64,000 bases of DNA. Origin: VXPQ01 sp965248175. GTDB lineage: Bacteria > Bacteroidota > Rhodothermia > Rhodothermales > VXPQ01. This document shows positions 50,266-59,168 of this stretch, piece after piece. The stretch lies in assembly GCA_965248175.1 (NCBI GenBank), contig OZ252093.1:2604001-2668000 (forward strand). The letters are read 5' to 3'. Made by a program: the position numbers and the translations under genes. How positions within the stretch are numbered: the stretch's first letter is position 1; the number at the start of each line of letters is the position of its first letter. The notes under the pieces were generated by a model that worked only from the letters and a program-made list of their open reading frames with translations, searched no databases and had not been told where the DNA came from.

Positions 50266-52308
50266 ATGAGAAAATTGATCGCCATCTCGGCGACAGTTGC
50301 CTTATGCCTCGTCATCGGCGGTGGTATCGTACTGTATTTGTCGTACAGGCTGCCTGCCCCCCCGGCGCGAGCATATGTACCGGAATTAGGAGAAACAACC
50401 CGGATCGTCGTCTACGAAAACGGATCGGCGGCCGTACATGCGGAGTCGGCCCGCGACGCTTACGCAGGGCTTGGGTATCTACATGCGCAGGAACACGCAT
50501 GGACCATGAACCTGTGGCAACGAACCGCCCGGGGTAACCTGTCAGCATGGCTTGGCGAAGAACTGCTTGTGCTCGACAGATTGACTAAACGCCTCCGGTT
50601 TGCCTCGATGAGCAAAGCGGCGTACGCAGCGCTATCCCCTGAAGACCGGGACATTCTTGATGCCTATGTAGAAGGGGTTAATGCTGCACTCAGCCAGCGT
50701 CGCCAGGCGCAATTGCACGAATTTGTCCTGCTTCGCACCGTACCGGATCTGTGGGAACCCTGGTTTCCACTTGCAATCGAACGTCTCTTCGCATGGCTTG
50801 CCGCAGAGTTGCCGCATCCCGACTCGCTGCGGAATGCTCCGACAACGCTACGTACGCTTCACGAAGAAAATCGTCTGCTGAAGGAGTGGCTGCACCTGCA
50901 CGGATTCGACCGCAGCATGGCCTGGGCGATAACCGATAGCCTTGGAACGCATCTGGCCCAGCGGCATGTGTACGGAGCATCTGCGTTGCCCCTGTTTCAG
51001 GAAGTAAAGATGACGTATCCGGAAGAAACCGCTATGGGGGCTACATGGATCGGCACACCGTTCATGCCTGCCGGTCACACAAGTGCCCGATCGTGGGCGG
51101 TATTGCCTGCAAGCACTGTATCCTTGCATCCTTCCACAGATGGCGCCCCCGCGCCAACATACGAATATGAAAAATGGACGATCGCTGACGGCCAGGAAGT
51201 GGTTGTGCGCTTCCGACGAGACCGGGAGGGCTTTTTTCTTGCACCGGATTCCCTGCTTTCGGCGGCGGATTTTTCCCGGGATATGCGCGAAACCCAGGAT
51301 AGTACGACAACCGTGCTGTTTCTAACGTGGCCGGGCTGGGAACCCGTAAGCGACGCGGCAGCCTGGTTCGGGTTATTGTCCGGTTCGGATGCGCCGTTTG
51401 CACTACAGGACGGTGATGGGCTGGTCATATCCAGAAACGACTCGGTGTACATCACAGGAACCCCCTTGTTCGTTACCCGGCATGCCGGGGTAACGGCCAC
51501 AAGCAATAACCCATGGTCCGCCCTGGCGGCAACACGCCTTGCGGAACTTGCAACGAGCGAACCGGGCTCCACGGAAAACCCGGCAGGGATACGCGATCTC
51601 CGGAGCACATGGGCGGCAAACATAACGCCTCGACTGATCGATACAATCTCGGCTGACGGGGCAGATAAACACCCTGCGCTTGTCGCAGATGCACTGACCT
51701 ACCTGCGAAATTGGGAATACACGTTCGATGAAGCCAGCATCCCTGCGACGATCATGGACACATGGGCCAGCCTGTATTTCGACAGTACAGGCATGTGGCC
51801 AGCCATATGGCCGGATAGCACTGCTTCCGGGCGATCCGGTCCGGGGGAGCATGACATTGAACACCGGATCATGGAGCGGACAGTGACGCATCTCGCCGCA
51901 CAATTCGGGATAGAGCCGGAGAGGTGGCGATGGGAAAAGGCACAGCCGCATAGATATTATTTCCCTGTATGGTCTGCGGGCAATTTATCTGTTGAAAAGA
52001 CGGGCAACGCCGCTGCATCCCGATACGCGCCAATTCTCATTCCCGGATCCGGCCATGTAACCACGTTACAGTATGGCACGTCGCTATCCGACAGGGAGCC
52101 ACCCGCCCCGGCCCGGTGGGAAGCATGGACTTCCACTTCCGCATGGAATGCCTTCCGCTATAGAGCCCGTCGGTTTTCGGTAAACCGCCCTTTTGCGAAA
52201 TATCTCGTTCCAGAGAGTGCCCCCGAGCCCGCTGTCTTGCGTGTAGATATGCTGAACGAGGAAAGGGAGGAACCGATACGATACGTCACTACACTTTTTC
52301 CTGAATAA
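50266..52308 (+). CDS. Penicillin acylase family (Ntn hydrolase) homologue
   Basis: 680 residues from the ATG at 50266, one base after the polX stop. N-terminal membrane anchor or signal (about 4-27). 'AYAGLGYLHAQEHAWTMNLWQRTARGNLSAWLGEELLVLDRLTKRL' (about 65-110) is the family alpha-chain signature. 'RSMAWAITDS' (216-225) aligns with the GSNNWVVS-type self-cleavage site, so S217 would be the nucleophile, with Arg before it and Met instead of Asn after it. The DPHL loop after it is not conserved. Such enzymes hydrolyse amide bonds of acyl-homoserine lactones, beta-lactams or N-acyl amino acids; substrate unknown and activity uncertain. Confidence 0.8.
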   Translation: MRKLIAISATVALCLVIGGGIVLYLSYRLPAPPARAYVPELGETTRIVVYENGSAAVHAESARDAYAGLGYLHAQEHAWTMNLWQRTARGNLSAWLGEELLVLDRLTKRLRFASMSKAAYAALSPEDRDILDAYVEGVNAALSQRRQAQLHEFVLLRTVPDLWEPWFPLAIERLFAWLAAELPHPDSLRNAPTTLRTLHEENRLLKEWLHLHGFDRSMAWAITDSLGTHLAQRHVYGASALPLFQEVKMTYPEETAMGATWIGTPFMPAGHTSARSWAVLPASTVSLHPSTDGAPAPTYEYEKWTIADGQEVVVRFRRDREGFFLAPDSLLSAADFSRDMRETQDSTTTVLFLTWPGWEPVSDAAAWFGLLSGSDAPFALQDGDGLVISRNDSVYITGTPLFVTRHAGVTATSNNPWSALAATRLAELATSEPGSTENPAGIRDLRSTWAANITPRLIDTISADGADKHPALVADALTYLRNWEYTFDEASIPATIMDTWASLYFDSTGMWPAIWPDSTASGRSGPGEHDIEHRIMERTVTHLAAQFGIEPERWRWEKAQPHRYYFPVWSAGNLSVEKTGNAAASRYAPILIPGSGHVTTLQYGTSLSDREPPAPARWEAWTSTSAWNAFRYRARRFSVNRPFAKYLVPESAPEPAVLRVDMLNEEREEPIRYVTTLFPE

Positions 52309-52312
52309 TCGC

Positions 52313-53281
52313 ATGCCTCCCAACGCACCCATATACATAGGCATAGACGCCGGGGGCTCCAAAACAGAGTTACTGGCCGCAAAAATGCAGGGAGAAGAAC
52401 TACTCAACCTGTTTGGGCCCTGCGGAAATCCTGCTCGTGTAGGATTCAAGGACTCGGCAGGTGTCATTGCAGACCTGATAGCACAGGCTGTCGAATGTCT
52501 TCACGGGGAGTCCATTGCCTCCATATGCGCTGGCGTAGCCGGGGCGGGACGCCCGCAAGATCAGCACCTGCTCTATGAAGACATTCGGGTCCAGCTAAGG
52601 GACCGTATCCCGACATCGGCACACGATATTCCGGTGCGGGTTACGCACGACAGCCTCATCGCACTGGAGGCTGCTTTCGAAGGTGAGAGCGGAATTATGG
52701 TGATTGCCGGCACAGGCACCGTATCCCTGGCACGCACAAGCTCGGGCGAATTCCTGCGGGCCGGAGGATGGGGCTACCTCATAGGCGACGAGGGAAGTGG
52801 ATATGCTCTCGGGGCCGACGGCCTGCGTGCCGTTGCACATGCATTTGACGGTGGACCGGACACGACGCTACGCAGCCTTCTCGCCGCATCCGGAGATGTA
52901 ACGAGCGAGGAAGACCTCTTCGAGGTGGTGTACAAGAAAAAAACGCCCCTGCAAAAATTCGCCCGTATCGTTCTGCAGGGAGCGTGCGACGGGGATGCTA
53001 TAGCTGAAGCGATCGTCCGGAAACACATTGCCCTGCTCACCGAGGAAGTGTGCTGGCTCGTCGATCGGTGTTCAGACATACGACCCCGGATAACCCTGCT
53101 GGGTGGACTGGCAAACAACCCATTCTACCACAAACACCTCTCTCGTGCACTGCTCGACCGTCTGCCCGGATGGGAATTCATGCAACCACTGAACCGGCCC
53201 GTCATCGGCGCGTGGCGCATCGCAAGAAACATGACGCAAGACGCAGGGCTTGCAGGTTCGGAAGAGGGAACGGGCGCCTGA
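52313..53281 (+). CDS. BadF/BadG/BcrA/BcrD-type ATPase; N-acetylglucosamine-kinase-like
   Basis: 322 residues of the ASKHA fold: phosphate-1 'IYIGIDAGGSKTELLAA' at the N-terminus, 'CAGVAGAGRP', 'VTHDSLIALEAAFEGESGIMVIAGTGTVSLAR' (connect/phosphate-2), 'GGWGYLIGDEGSGYALG', and 'ITLLGGLANNPFY'. The GWG..GDEGS stretch is shared with mammalian NAGK and bacterial GlcNAc/glucosamine kinases, so an amino-sugar kinase is the best guess. 4 bp after the acylase gene, so polX, acylase and kinase form one transcript. Ends 12 bp before the convergent symporter gene. Confidence 0.82.
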   Translation: MPPNAPIYIGIDAGGSKTELLAAKMQGEELLNLFGPCGNPARVGFKDSAGVIADLIAQAVECLHGESIASICAGVAGAGRPQDQHLLYEDIRVQLRDRIPTSAHDIPVRVTHDSLIALEAAFEGESGIMVIAGTGTVSLARTSSGEFLRAGGWGYLIGDEGSGYALGADGLRAVAHAFDGGPDTTLRSLLAASGDVTSEEDLFEVVYKKKTPLQKFARIVLQGACDGDAIAEAIVRKHIALLTEEVCWLVDRCSDIRPRITLLGGLANNPFYHKHLSRALLDRLPGWEFMQPLNRPVIGAWRIARNMTQDAGLAGSEEGTGA

Positions 53282-53293
53282 CACACCGCAGCG

Positions 53294-54937
53294 TTACTCG
53301 TTCGGGTACCGAACGCGTTCGACCAGTTCCCTGACGGAAACCGGGGAATCGGGGGTGCAAAGAGAAACCCCTATCGTAACGGCGAAATTGAGCAGCATGC
53401 CAATCACGCCGACGCCCTGCGCACCAACGCCAAGGAAATGGTCAAGCACAGGCTCGTCCATCCCCGGAATCACATTTTGCGCCCGCATGAGCGCGATCAT
53501 CACGAAGGTAAAGATCAGGCCGATGCTCATACCGGCAATCGCACCCTCCTTGTTCGCGCGCTTCCAGAAAATACCCAGTACGATTATCGGGAAAAACGAG
53601 GCGGCGGCCAGTCCAAAGGCGAAGGCCACCACTTCGGCCACGAACCCCAGCGGATACACCCCGAGCACGCCTGCCACAATAACCGCGAGAAAAATCATGA
53701 CCCGGCCTATGAAAAGGCGACGTTTTTCCGAGGCCTGGGGATTGATGACCGACCCGTAAATATCGTGTGCCAGTGCCGAGGATATAACAAGCAACAGACC
53801 GGACGCCGTGGACAGTGCTGCCGCAAGTCCACCTGCCGCCACCAGAGCAACGACAACCGCCGGCAGCCTTGCGATTTCGGGCGTTGCAAGGACAATGATA
53901 TCGCGATTGATAGCCTCAAGGAGTTGTTCTGCCGTTTGTATACCCCCTTCGGGGATAGTCACCAACCCGGTAGCCGCCCAATTCTGCATCCAACTCTGCT
54001 CAGCGATAGCCGGACCCAGTTCCGCAAACTGCTGCAAGATGTGGTATTTGGCGAACATGGCCAGCGCAGGAGCCGTCGTGTAGAGGATTCCGATGAAAAG
54101 CAGGGCCCAGAATGCCGACCAGCGCGCCGCCTTTACGTTCTTTACCGTATAGAACCGGACAATGACGTGCGGAAGCCCCGCCGTCCCGGCCATCAGACAG
54201 AGCGTAATGGCAAATACATTCAACTTGGAAAGACCAGTGAACGGATTCGAGTAACTCGTCAGGCCCAAATCGTGCTGAATGGCGTTCAGCTTGGGAAGAA
54301 TCTCTTCCATGGCAAGCTGGGGCACCGGATTTCCCGTGAGCAGCAGTGCAATGGCAATGGCGGGAACCGTATAGGCGAAAATGAGCACGCAGTACTGGGC
54401 TACTTGCGTATACGTGATCCCTTTCATACCGCCAAGGACCGCAAAAAACGCCACGACAATCATGCCGATGGCAACGCCCAGTTCGAACGGAATCTCCAGA
54501 AAACGCCCAAACGCCACACCGACGCCCGCCATCTGCCCGGCTACATACGTGAAGGAAACGAAAATGGCGGCGATGGCGGCAACAACGCGCGCCGCTTGGG
54601 AATAGTACCGCACGCCGACGAAATCGGGCACGGTGTATTGTCCGAACTTGCGCAGGAAAGGCGCCAGAAGAAGAGCCAGCAACACATACCCCCCCGTCCA
54701 CCCCATCAAATAGACTGCCCCGTCAAAGCCCATGAACGAGATCAGGCCGGCCATGGAAATAAATGAGGCAGCGCTCATCCAGTCCGCTGCGGTCGCAGCC
54801 CCGTTGGCGATGGCCGGAACGCCTTGTCCGGCCACATAGAAGCCTTTGGTTGATTTGACCCGGCTCCGATAGCCGATATACAAATAGGCAGCGAAGGTAA
54901 TGCCGACCGTAACCCAGGTCCAGGCTTGAATACTCAT
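53294..54937 (-). CDS. actP: Sodium:solute symporter, ActP (acetate) type
   Basis: 547 residues, about 13 membrane helices. SSS-family segments: 'AAADWMSAASFISMAGLISFMGFDGAVYLMGWTGGYVLLALLLAPFLRKFGQYTVPDFVGVRYYS' and 'GLPHVIVRFYTVKNVKAARWSAFWALLFIG' ; 'AALSTASGLLLVISSALAHDIY' is the sodium-site helix. This branch takes up acetate and other short acids. The DUF4212 gene ends 3 bp before it, the usual pairing, and acs lies upstream on the same strand, which supports acetate as substrate. Confidence 0.88.
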   Translation of the reverse strand: MSIQAWTWVTVGITFAAYLYIGYRSRVKSTKGFYVAGQGVPAIANGAATAADWMSAASFISMAGLISFMGFDGAVYLMGWTGGYVLLALLLAPFLRKFGQYTVPDFVGVRYYSQAARVVAAIAAIFVSFTYVAGQMAGVGVAFGRFLEIPFELGVAIGMIVVAFFAVLGGMKGITYTQVAQYCVLIFAYTVPAIAIALLLTGNPVPQLAMEEILPKLNAIQHDLGLTSYSNPFTGLSKLNVFAITLCLMAGTAGLPHVIVRFYTVKNVKAARWSAFWALLFIGILYTTAPALAMFAKYHILQQFAELGPAIAEQSWMQNWAATGLVTIPEGGIQTAEQLLEAINRDIIVLATPEIARLPAVVVALVAAGGLAAALSTASGLLLVISSALAHDIYGSVINPQASEKRRLFIGRVMIFLAVIVAGVLGVYPLGFVAEVVAFAFGLAAASFFPIIVLGIFWKRANKEGAIAGMSIGLIFTFVMIALMRAQNVIPGMDEPVLDHFLGVGAQGVGVIGMLLNFAVTIGVSLCTPDSPVSVRELVERVRYPNE

Positions 54938-54940
54938 GGT

Positions 54941-55234
54941 CTATCCCTCGTTTGCCGATCGTTGCGCCGTATCATCCTTTTCGGCGTCGGCTTCAAGGGT
55001 CGCTTGGCGGTCGGCGCGCCCACTGAGCAGCGCGTACAGAAAAATCAACAGGATGAATACGTAAATGGACCCTTGCTGCGCCATCCAGAAACCGAACGGC
55101 ATATCTCCAAAGGATATCCGATTGAGCTGCTCGACAAAGAGAATGCTGCATCCAAAGCCGACGACAGCCCATACAACAAGTAACAGACCGGTTCGCCGAA
55201 GCTGTCGGCGCCAGTAGGCCTTGGCGAGATGCAT
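54941..55234 (-). CDS. DUF4212 symporter small subunit
   Basis: 97 residues with two membrane helices (about 16-38 and 52-72): 'WRRQLRRTGLLLVVWAVVGFGCSILFVEQLN' then 'GFWMAQQGSIYVFILLIFLYALL'. This family is nearly always encoded directly before an ActP-like SSS symporter and is regarded as its small subunit. Gap to the symporter is 3 bp. Confidence 0.88.
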   Translation of the reverse strand: MHLAKAYWRRQLRRTGLLLVVWAVVGFGCSILFVEQLNRISFGDMPFGFWMAQQGSIYVFILLIFLYALLSGRADRQATLEADAEKDDTAQRSANEG

Positions 55235-55243
55235 GGCGATCCT

Positions 55244-56161
55244 CTATACGTCCAGCGATTTCAGATACTCAAGACCCTGCTGGATGGAAATCAGCGCATC
55301 GGTGTGTTCATACTCGATGATATACTCCTCCACCCCCTGTGCTTCGGCTGCCTGAACGATCGCTGGAAAATCGATCATTCCCATACCCACGGGCACATTC
55401 GTTTCGAGCGGCGCGTGGCCACTCAAATCACCCAGTTCGGTGCCTTCCCGCATGTCTTTCATATGATACAGCGGGAACCGTCCCGGATATTTTTCGATCA
55501 GCGCCGCCGGGTCAAAACCGGGCCACTTGACCCAGAATACGTCCATCTCCACGTCCACCACACCCGGCTCGGTATTTTCCATGAAGCGATCGAAAAGCGT
55601 GCCGCCTCCTTCCGCCTCGCGAAATTCGTAGCCGTGACAGTGGTACGCTAAACGCATCCCCTCTGACTTGAGTGCTTCACCAGCTGCCGTAAAATCAGCG
55701 ATGGCGCGATCCATATCGTCCACATCGAAGTCGCCCTCGTGCGGGATCCATGCGACAGCAATCCAGGAAGAACCCAACGCACGGGCTTCTTCCGCAACCG
55801 CTCCGATATCACCGGCAACACGCTCGTACGGAGCATGGATGCTTCCCACCGAAAGGCCCGAATCGTCCAGTAAGGCGCGAAAATCGACCACCGACATGCC
55901 GTGCAGGCTGTAGGTCTCTACCCGGTCGAACCCCGCCTCCCGAACAGCCCGTAACGTACCGGCAAGATCCATGTCGAGCTCGTTTCGGACACTGTACAAC
56001 TGCACACCGATGGGCGTATCGATCCCGCCGGAAGCGGTCATGTCGGGCTCGGAAGCAGGGGCGGTGTCTTCTCCCTGCCCGCCACAGCCGACGAGAGGCA
56101 GTACGGCCGGCGCAGCTATCACCGAGCCTATCCGGGTCAGGAATTTTCTTCGGGAAGTCAT
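55244..56161 (-). CDS. Exported sugar phosphate isomerase/epimerase-like TIM-barrel protein
   Basis: 305 residues from the ATG at 56159-56161. Twin-arginine signal SRRKFLTRIGS followed by a lipobox VGC (Cys26), so probably a Tat-exported lipoprotein. AP-endonuclease-2/xylose-isomerase-like barrel: 'IGVQLYSVRNELDMDLAGTLRAVREAGFDRVETYSLHG', metal-ligand candidates in 'GMRLAYHCHGYEF', 'DVEMDVFWVKW', 'PLYHMKDM', 'EEYIIEYEH'. Substrate unknown; many such proteins in marine Bacteroidota act in sugar or inositol catabolism. 26 bp after the next TIM-barrel gene and 9 bp before DUF4212. Confidence 0.82.
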   Translation of the reverse strand: MTSRRKFLTRIGSVIAAPAVLPLVGCGGQGEDTAPASEPDMTASGGIDTPIGVQLYSVRNELDMDLAGTLRAVREAGFDRVETYSLHGMSVVDFRALLDDSGLSVGSIHAPYERVAGDIGAVAEEARALGSSWIAVAWIPHEGDFDVDDMDRAIADFTAAGEALKSEGMRLAYHCHGYEFREAEGGGTLFDRFMENTEPGVVDVEMDVFWVKWPGFDPAALIEKYPGRFPLYHMKDMREGTELGDLSGHAPLETNVPVGMGMIDFPAIVQAAEAQGVEEYIIEYEHTDALISIQQGLEYLKSLDV

Positions 56162-56187
56162 AACAAGTGGATGGATTAAAGGAAACG

Positions 56188-57060
56188 TTACACGTCGCAA
56201 AGCGCAACCGCTTCACGCAAACTGACGAGCGGCGTGCGCGAGGGGATGAATTCCTGGCCGACATAGCCAGTGTACCCCGTCTCGCGAATCGCCCGCATGA
56301 TTGCAGGGTAGTTCAATTCCTGGGTTTCGTCTATTTCGTTTCGTCCCGGATTGCCCCCTGTATGGTAATGTCCGATGTACTCGTGGTTTTCGCGGATCGT
56401 GCGGATGACATCCCCCTCCATGATCTGCATGTGATAGATGTCATATAGTAGCTTAAAGCGTTCGGAGCCAACCCGTTTTACCAGTTCGACACCCCAGTCC
56501 GTATGATCGCACATGTAATCGGGGTGGTCTACCTTGCTGTTGAGCAACTCCATGCATATCGTGACGCCGTACTGCTCTGCATCGCCCACGACTTGCTGGA
56601 TGCCCTGGACACAGTTCTCCAGACCCGTTTCGTCATCCATACCCCCGCGATTGCCAGAAAAGCAGATAATGTTTGGAAAACCGGCAGCGGCCACCTGAGG
56701 AATAAGTTCCTTGAACCCGGATATAAACCGTTCGTGAAACTCCGTGCGGTTAAACCCATCCGGAATCGAGGTCGGCCCGAACGCCATCGCACACACGAGA
56801 CCATACTCCTGGACAACGGGGAATTCCGGAGCGTTCAGCAATTCCACGGAGTGCATGCCGATAGACTGGGCACCGGCGCTCAATTGCTCCAGCGTCAACC
56901 CGGAATAACACCATCGGCATACCGAATGTTTAAGGCCCGCATTGCGTGCGCGGGATGAAACGCGGGAAGAGCCGTCCGAGGCTTCGAGAATAGTTGGCGC
57001 CGCCAGAGCGGAACCGGCGGCAACTGCGGCGCCTGTTCTAAGAAATGTTCTTCGCTTCAT
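56188..57060 (-). CDS. Tat-exported hydroxypyruvate-isomerase-like TIM-barrel protein
   Basis: 290 residues from the ATG at 57058-57060 (MKRRTFLRTGAAVAAGSAL), a clear twin-arginine signal (KRRTFLRTG) with cleavage near AAPTILEA. The barrel resembles hydroxypyruvate isomerase/2-keto-3-deoxy sugar isomerases: 'HSVCRWCYSGLTLEQLSAGAQSIGMHSVELLN', 'ICFSGNRGGMDDETGLENC', 'VTICMELLNSK', 'LLYDIYHMQIMEGDVIRTI', 'YIGHYHTGGNPGRNEID', 'GYVGQEF' with conserved E/D/H metal ligands. The classical enzyme is cytoplasmic, so export is notable. Starts 4 bp after acs. Confidence 0.85.
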   Translation of the reverse strand: MKRRTFLRTGAAVAAGSALAAPTILEASDGSSRVSSRARNAGLKHSVCRWCYSGLTLEQLSAGAQSIGMHSVELLNAPEFPVVQEYGLVCAMAFGPTSIPDGFNRTEFHERFISGFKELIPQVAAAGFPNIICFSGNRGGMDDETGLENCVQGIQQVVGDAEQYGVTICMELLNSKVDHPDYMCDHTDWGVELVKRVGSERFKLLYDIYHMQIMEGDVIRTIRENHEYIGHYHTGGNPGRNEIDETQELNYPAIMRAIRETGYTGYVGQEFIPSRTPLVSLREAVALCDV

Positions 57061-57064
57061 GTGT

Positions 57065-59038
57065 TTACCGGGTTTGGCTGCTTGCAACCAGCTCTTCGAC
57101 CACCCCTGGATCAGCAAGAGTGGACGTGTCGCCGAGATTCTGATATTCGTTGGCTGCTATTTTACGAAGAATTCGGCGCATAATCTTGCCGGACCGCGTT
57201 TTCGGCAACGCGGGCGCAAATTGAATGCAATCGGGCTTGGCGATAGGACCGATTTCCTCGCGCACATGCTGCACGAGTTCGGCGCGCAAAGCTTCACTCG
57301 GATCAACCCCCACCACGAGTGTCACGAATCCGTAGATGCCCTGGCCCTTGATATCGTGGGGAAACCCGACCACAGCAGCTTCCGCCACCTGACTGTGCGA
57401 TACGAGCGCGCTCTCGATCTCCGCAGTGCCCATCCGGTGCCCCGACACATTGAGCACATCGTCCACGCGGCCTGTGATCCAGTAATACCCGTCCGCGTCG
57501 CGGCGGCATCCATCCCCCGTGAAATACTTGCCCTCGAACCGGCTGAAATACGTCTGGACAAACCGGTCGTGATTCTTGTAGACGGTACGCATCTGCCCCG
57601 GCCACGAATCTCCGATCACCAGCAAGCCTTCGCCCGGCCCTTCCTGCACAACACCCTCCGGATTCAACAATTCGGGCCGGATGCCAAAAAAAGGAAGCGT
57701 TGCCGAGCCGGGTTTCTGGTCGATGGCTCCAGGCAACGGTGCAATCATGATGCCGCCGGTCTCGGTTTGCCACCAGGTGTCGACAACCGGGCAACGCCCC
57801 TGCCCCACCGTATCACGGTACCATTTCCATGCTTCCGGATTAATAGGTTCGCCTACCGTGCCAAGCACCCGGAGCGAGCTCCGGTCCGTACGCGTAACGT
57901 ACTCGTCGCCTTCTCGCATCAGCGCGCGAATGGCGGTCGGGGCCGTGTAGAAAATGGTGACGCCATGCCGGTCCACCACCTCCCAGAGCCGCGATGGGTC
58001 GGGCCAGGTCGGCGTACCCTCGAAAAAAACCTGGGGGATGCCGTTCAGAAGGGGGCCGTATACCATATAGGAATGCCCCGTAATCCATCCCACGTCGGCG
58101 GTGCACCAGAAAATGTCGTCCTCGTGACAATCGAACACGTACTGGTGCGTAAGCGAGGCATACACCAGATAGCCCCCGGTCGTGTGCAGTACGCCTTTGG
58201 GCTTGCCGGTAGAACCCGACGTATACAGAATGAAAAGAGGGTCCTCCGCATTCATCTCCTCCGGATCGCAATCGGCGCCCACATGCTGGCGCACCTCGTG
58301 ATACCAGTGGTCTCGTCCTTCAACAGGCGAAGCCCCCGATCCGGTACGCCGCACGACCACAACCGCCTCTACATCCGGGCAGCGTTCAAGCGCCTTGTCG
58401 GCATTCCGCTTGAGCGGTACTTTCTTGCCGCCGCGCACCCCTTCGTCGGCAGTAACAAGTACCGTTGAATCACAATCAAGGATGCGGTCTGCGAGAGAAT
58501 CCGGAGAAAAACCTGCAAACACCACGGAGTGTACAGCACCGATCCGGGCACATGCCAACATCGCGTAGGCAGCTTCCGGAATCATGGGCAAATAGATCGT
58601 CACGCGATCCCCCTTCTGCACACCGACACGCTTGAGTACATTGGCGAATACACACACTTCACGGTACAGTTCGCGCCAGGAAATGTGGCGCGGAGCTTCG
58701 TCCGGGTCGTCCGGCTCGAAAATAAACGCCGTGCGATCCCCATGTTCGGCAAGATGCCGGTCTACGCAATTGTAGCACGCATTCAGGGTTCCTCCCTCGT
58801 ACCAGCGAATGTACAGGTCGTTGCTTGCCCAGGAGACATTCCTGACGGCGTCGAAGGGGCGGAACCAGTCGATGCGCGCGGCCTGTTCTCTCCAGAACCC
58901 TTCCGGGTCGGCTATGGATCGACGGTACAATGCATCGTACGCCTCTCGGGAAGAAATCCATGCCCTTTTCCTGAAGGAGGCGGACGGCGGATACAAGTCA
59001 GCCTGTCCGGAATACGCAGCAGTTACCTGATCACTCAT
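57065..59038 (-). CDS. acs: Acetyl-CoA synthetase
   Basis: 657 residues from the ATG at 59036-59038 (MSDQVTAAYSGQADLYPP). Adenylation motifs: 'FILYTSGSTGKPKGVLHTTGGYLVY' (about 265), 'DVGWITGHSYMVYGPLLNG', 'DTWWQTETGGIMIAPLPG' (about 405), 'GRVDDVLNVSGHRMGTAEIESALV' and the C-terminal 'PKTRSGKIMRRILRKIA' whose Lys is the acetylation-controlled catalytic residue. Converts acetate, ATP and CoA to acetyl-CoA. First of a five-gene same-strand run acs-TIM-TIM-DUF4212-actP, which reads as an acetate uptake and activation unit. Confidence 0.97.
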   Translation of the reverse strand: MSDQVTAAYSGQADLYPPSASFRKRAWISSREAYDALYRRSIADPEGFWREQAARIDWFRPFDAVRNVSWASNDLYIRWYEGGTLNACYNCVDRHLAEHGDRTAFIFEPDDPDEAPRHISWRELYREVCVFANVLKRVGVQKGDRVTIYLPMIPEAAYAMLACARIGAVHSVVFAGFSPDSLADRILDCDSTVLVTADEGVRGGKKVPLKRNADKALERCPDVEAVVVVRRTGSGASPVEGRDHWYHEVRQHVGADCDPEEMNAEDPLFILYTSGSTGKPKGVLHTTGGYLVYASLTHQYVFDCHEDDIFWCTADVGWITGHSYMVYGPLLNGIPQVFFEGTPTWPDPSRLWEVVDRHGVTIFYTAPTAIRALMREGDEYVTRTDRSSLRVLGTVGEPINPEAWKWYRDTVGQGRCPVVDTWWQTETGGIMIAPLPGAIDQKPGSATLPFFGIRPELLNPEGVVQEGPGEGLLVIGDSWPGQMRTVYKNHDRFVQTYFSRFEGKYFTGDGCRRDADGYYWITGRVDDVLNVSGHRMGTAEIESALVSHSQVAEAAVVGFPHDIKGQGIYGFVTLVVGVDPSEALRAELVQHVREEIGPIAKPDCIQFAPALPKTRSGKIMRRILRKIAANEYQNLGDTSTLADPGVVEELVASSQTR

Positions 59039-59168
59039 TGATCGTTCATCCGGTTCGTTGCACAACCCTGTAACGTACTAAACGTACGGCAATTCGTCCA
59101 ATCCATTCGATATACAGGCCCGCTTCGAATGGTAATCCATACCCGGCAATAACGATTTGGGGGCGTTT

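Noticed and set aside
50266..52308. Loss of the catalytic Ser in the penicillin-acylase homologue
   Set aside because: A first alignment to SARSWAVL suggested loss, but the order of following blocks shows that RSMAW (216-220) is the real cleavage-site counterpart, so Ser is kept.
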